Positions 63,631 to 64,000 of a DNA stretch of 64,000 nt are shown here, piece by piece (positions within the stretch are counted from its first letter, which is position 1; each line of letters begins with the position of its first letter). Source of the stretch: Aquimonas sp964586455. Lineage in GTDB: Bacteria > Pseudomonadota > Gammaproteobacteria > Xanthomonadales > Xanthomonadaceae. The stretch is taken from positions 62,001 through 126,000 of the forward strand of contig CAZPHV010000004.1 in the NCBI GenBank assembly GCA_964586455.1, in the 5' to 3' direction. The notes under the pieces are model-generated. The model searched no databases and was not told the DNA's origin. It was given only the letters and a program-made list of their open reading frames with translations. The position numbers and the translations under genes are program-made.

Positions 63631-63990
63631 CTAAGGGGTGACACGAGGTGTCTTGAGGCTGCCTGCGTTCTTGCGGAAATTGCACTCATAGCACTCGGCC
63701 TGGATGTTGCTGATTTCGTCTGAGCCGCCGTGATAAATCGGGTTCTTATGGCCCTTGGTCCACGTGTTTCGATAGCGCGTGTCTGGCCGGGGAGGAACCT
63801 CGTGCCAGGCTCTGCCGCAGACAGCGCACGTCGGACTGCGGGCAAGCTGGTCGGCCCACTCCTTGCGGGTGTGACTGCCTCCGTTGGCCTTGATTCGCGA
63901 CTGCCGCACCTTGGCCCGCTCATTGCGGCAGTCCATGCAGCGGTTGCAAGCGTTGAACCGTGTGCTGCCGCACTTGCTGCATTGCCTCAT
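63631..63990 (-). CDS. HNH endonuclease with N-terminal zinc-ribbon-like Cys pairs
   Basis: 119 residues; an in-frame TGA at 63994-63996 confirms the start at 63990. N-terminal MRQCSKCGSTRFNACNRCMD holds four Cys as CxxC...CxxC, a rubredoxin/zinc-ribbon knuckle. HNH domain: SPTCAVCGRAWHEVP, then WTKGHKNPIYHGGSDEISNI (catalytic H with following H/N pattern) and AECYECNFRKN. Two zinc sites are likely. It reads into the 98-aa gene and hsdM on the same strand, so it may belong to the defence operon. Confidence 0.82.
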   Translation of the reverse strand: MRQCSKCGSTRFNACNRCMDCRNERAKVRQSRIKANGGSHTRKEWADQLARSPTCAVCGRAWHEVPPRPDTRYRNTWTKGHKNPIYHGGSDEISNIQAECYECNFRKNAGSLKTPRVTP

Positions 63991-64000
63991 CGATCACCGG

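Overview
The window is high-GC (GC-rich third codon positions) and reads like a chromosome of a Xanthomonadales/Lysobacterales gammaproteobacterium. The inference rests on large TonB-dependent receptors, pyrophosphate-type phosphofructokinase, adenylate kinase and mpl close together, tandem TraB/GumN-like proteins, several c-di-GMP proteins and an aryl-polyene-type acyl-AMP ligase. It is a draft scaffold: two runs of exactly 100 N (18529-18628 and 30531-30630) both interrupt tandem repeats, so the repeat lengths there are unknown.

Layout. 1-13.3 kb: a 5'-truncated TonB-dependent receptor with a textbook terminator; a decayed stretch with an inverted-repeat element, a broken IS1182-like transposase start and the orphan C-terminus of another receptor; two small exported proteins; a TPR protein with a C-terminal 2OG-Fe(II) oxygenase domain; a convergent methyltransferase; a TPR protein with an aspartyl/asparaginyl beta-hydroxylase domain; and a complete TonB receptor on the minus strand. 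13.6-16.1 kb: a c-di-GMP pair, an HD-GYP protein whose HD motif is degenerate and an EAL protein with intact catalytic motifs. 16.2-21.7 kb: transketolase, then an array of 74-bp repeats leading into a HAD hydrolase, then a zinc-ribbon/DUF3426 protein and a cNMP-binding/GGDEF protein. In the array each unit carries an SD-like G-run, an ATG, a 25-codon mini-ORF and a stop that overlaps the next start as ATGA.

21.7-27.1 kb: a putative leucine attenuator (leader peptide plus terminator) followed by leuA-leuC-leuD-leuB, the full leucine branch from 2-oxoisovalerate. 27.1-36.8 kb: a DUF998 membrane protein, a small exported protein, an acyl-AMP ligase, PPi-phosphofructokinase, an acyltransferase, adk, a membrane protein and mpl (peptidoglycan recycling), with an HNH protein overlapping the mpl end. 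36.8-42.2 kb, minus strand: an amine oxidase and a cupin (ATGA overlap), an ABC ATPase and membrane fusion protein without an adjacent permease, and an M17 aminopeptidase. 42.3-53.1 kb: a CoA-transferase, two TraB/GumN-like paralogues, a CAP-domain protein, isocitrate dehydrogenase with a divergent winged-helix regulator sharing a palindrome, typA/bipA, a cyclophilin and a CaCA-type antiporter.

53.2-64 kb looks like an accessory/defence island: about 1 kb of non-coding DNA with inverted repeats, an unknown two-gene operon, then on the minus strand (in transcription order) HNH endonuclease, a 98-aa protein, hsdM, hsdS, hsdR and an Hsp70-type ATPase without a substrate-binding domain. The most unusual observations are the coupled mini-ORF array at 18.4-19.0 kb, the Hsp70-like gene at the end of the type I restriction operon, and the two TPR-oxygenases flanking a methyltransferase between TonB receptor loci.
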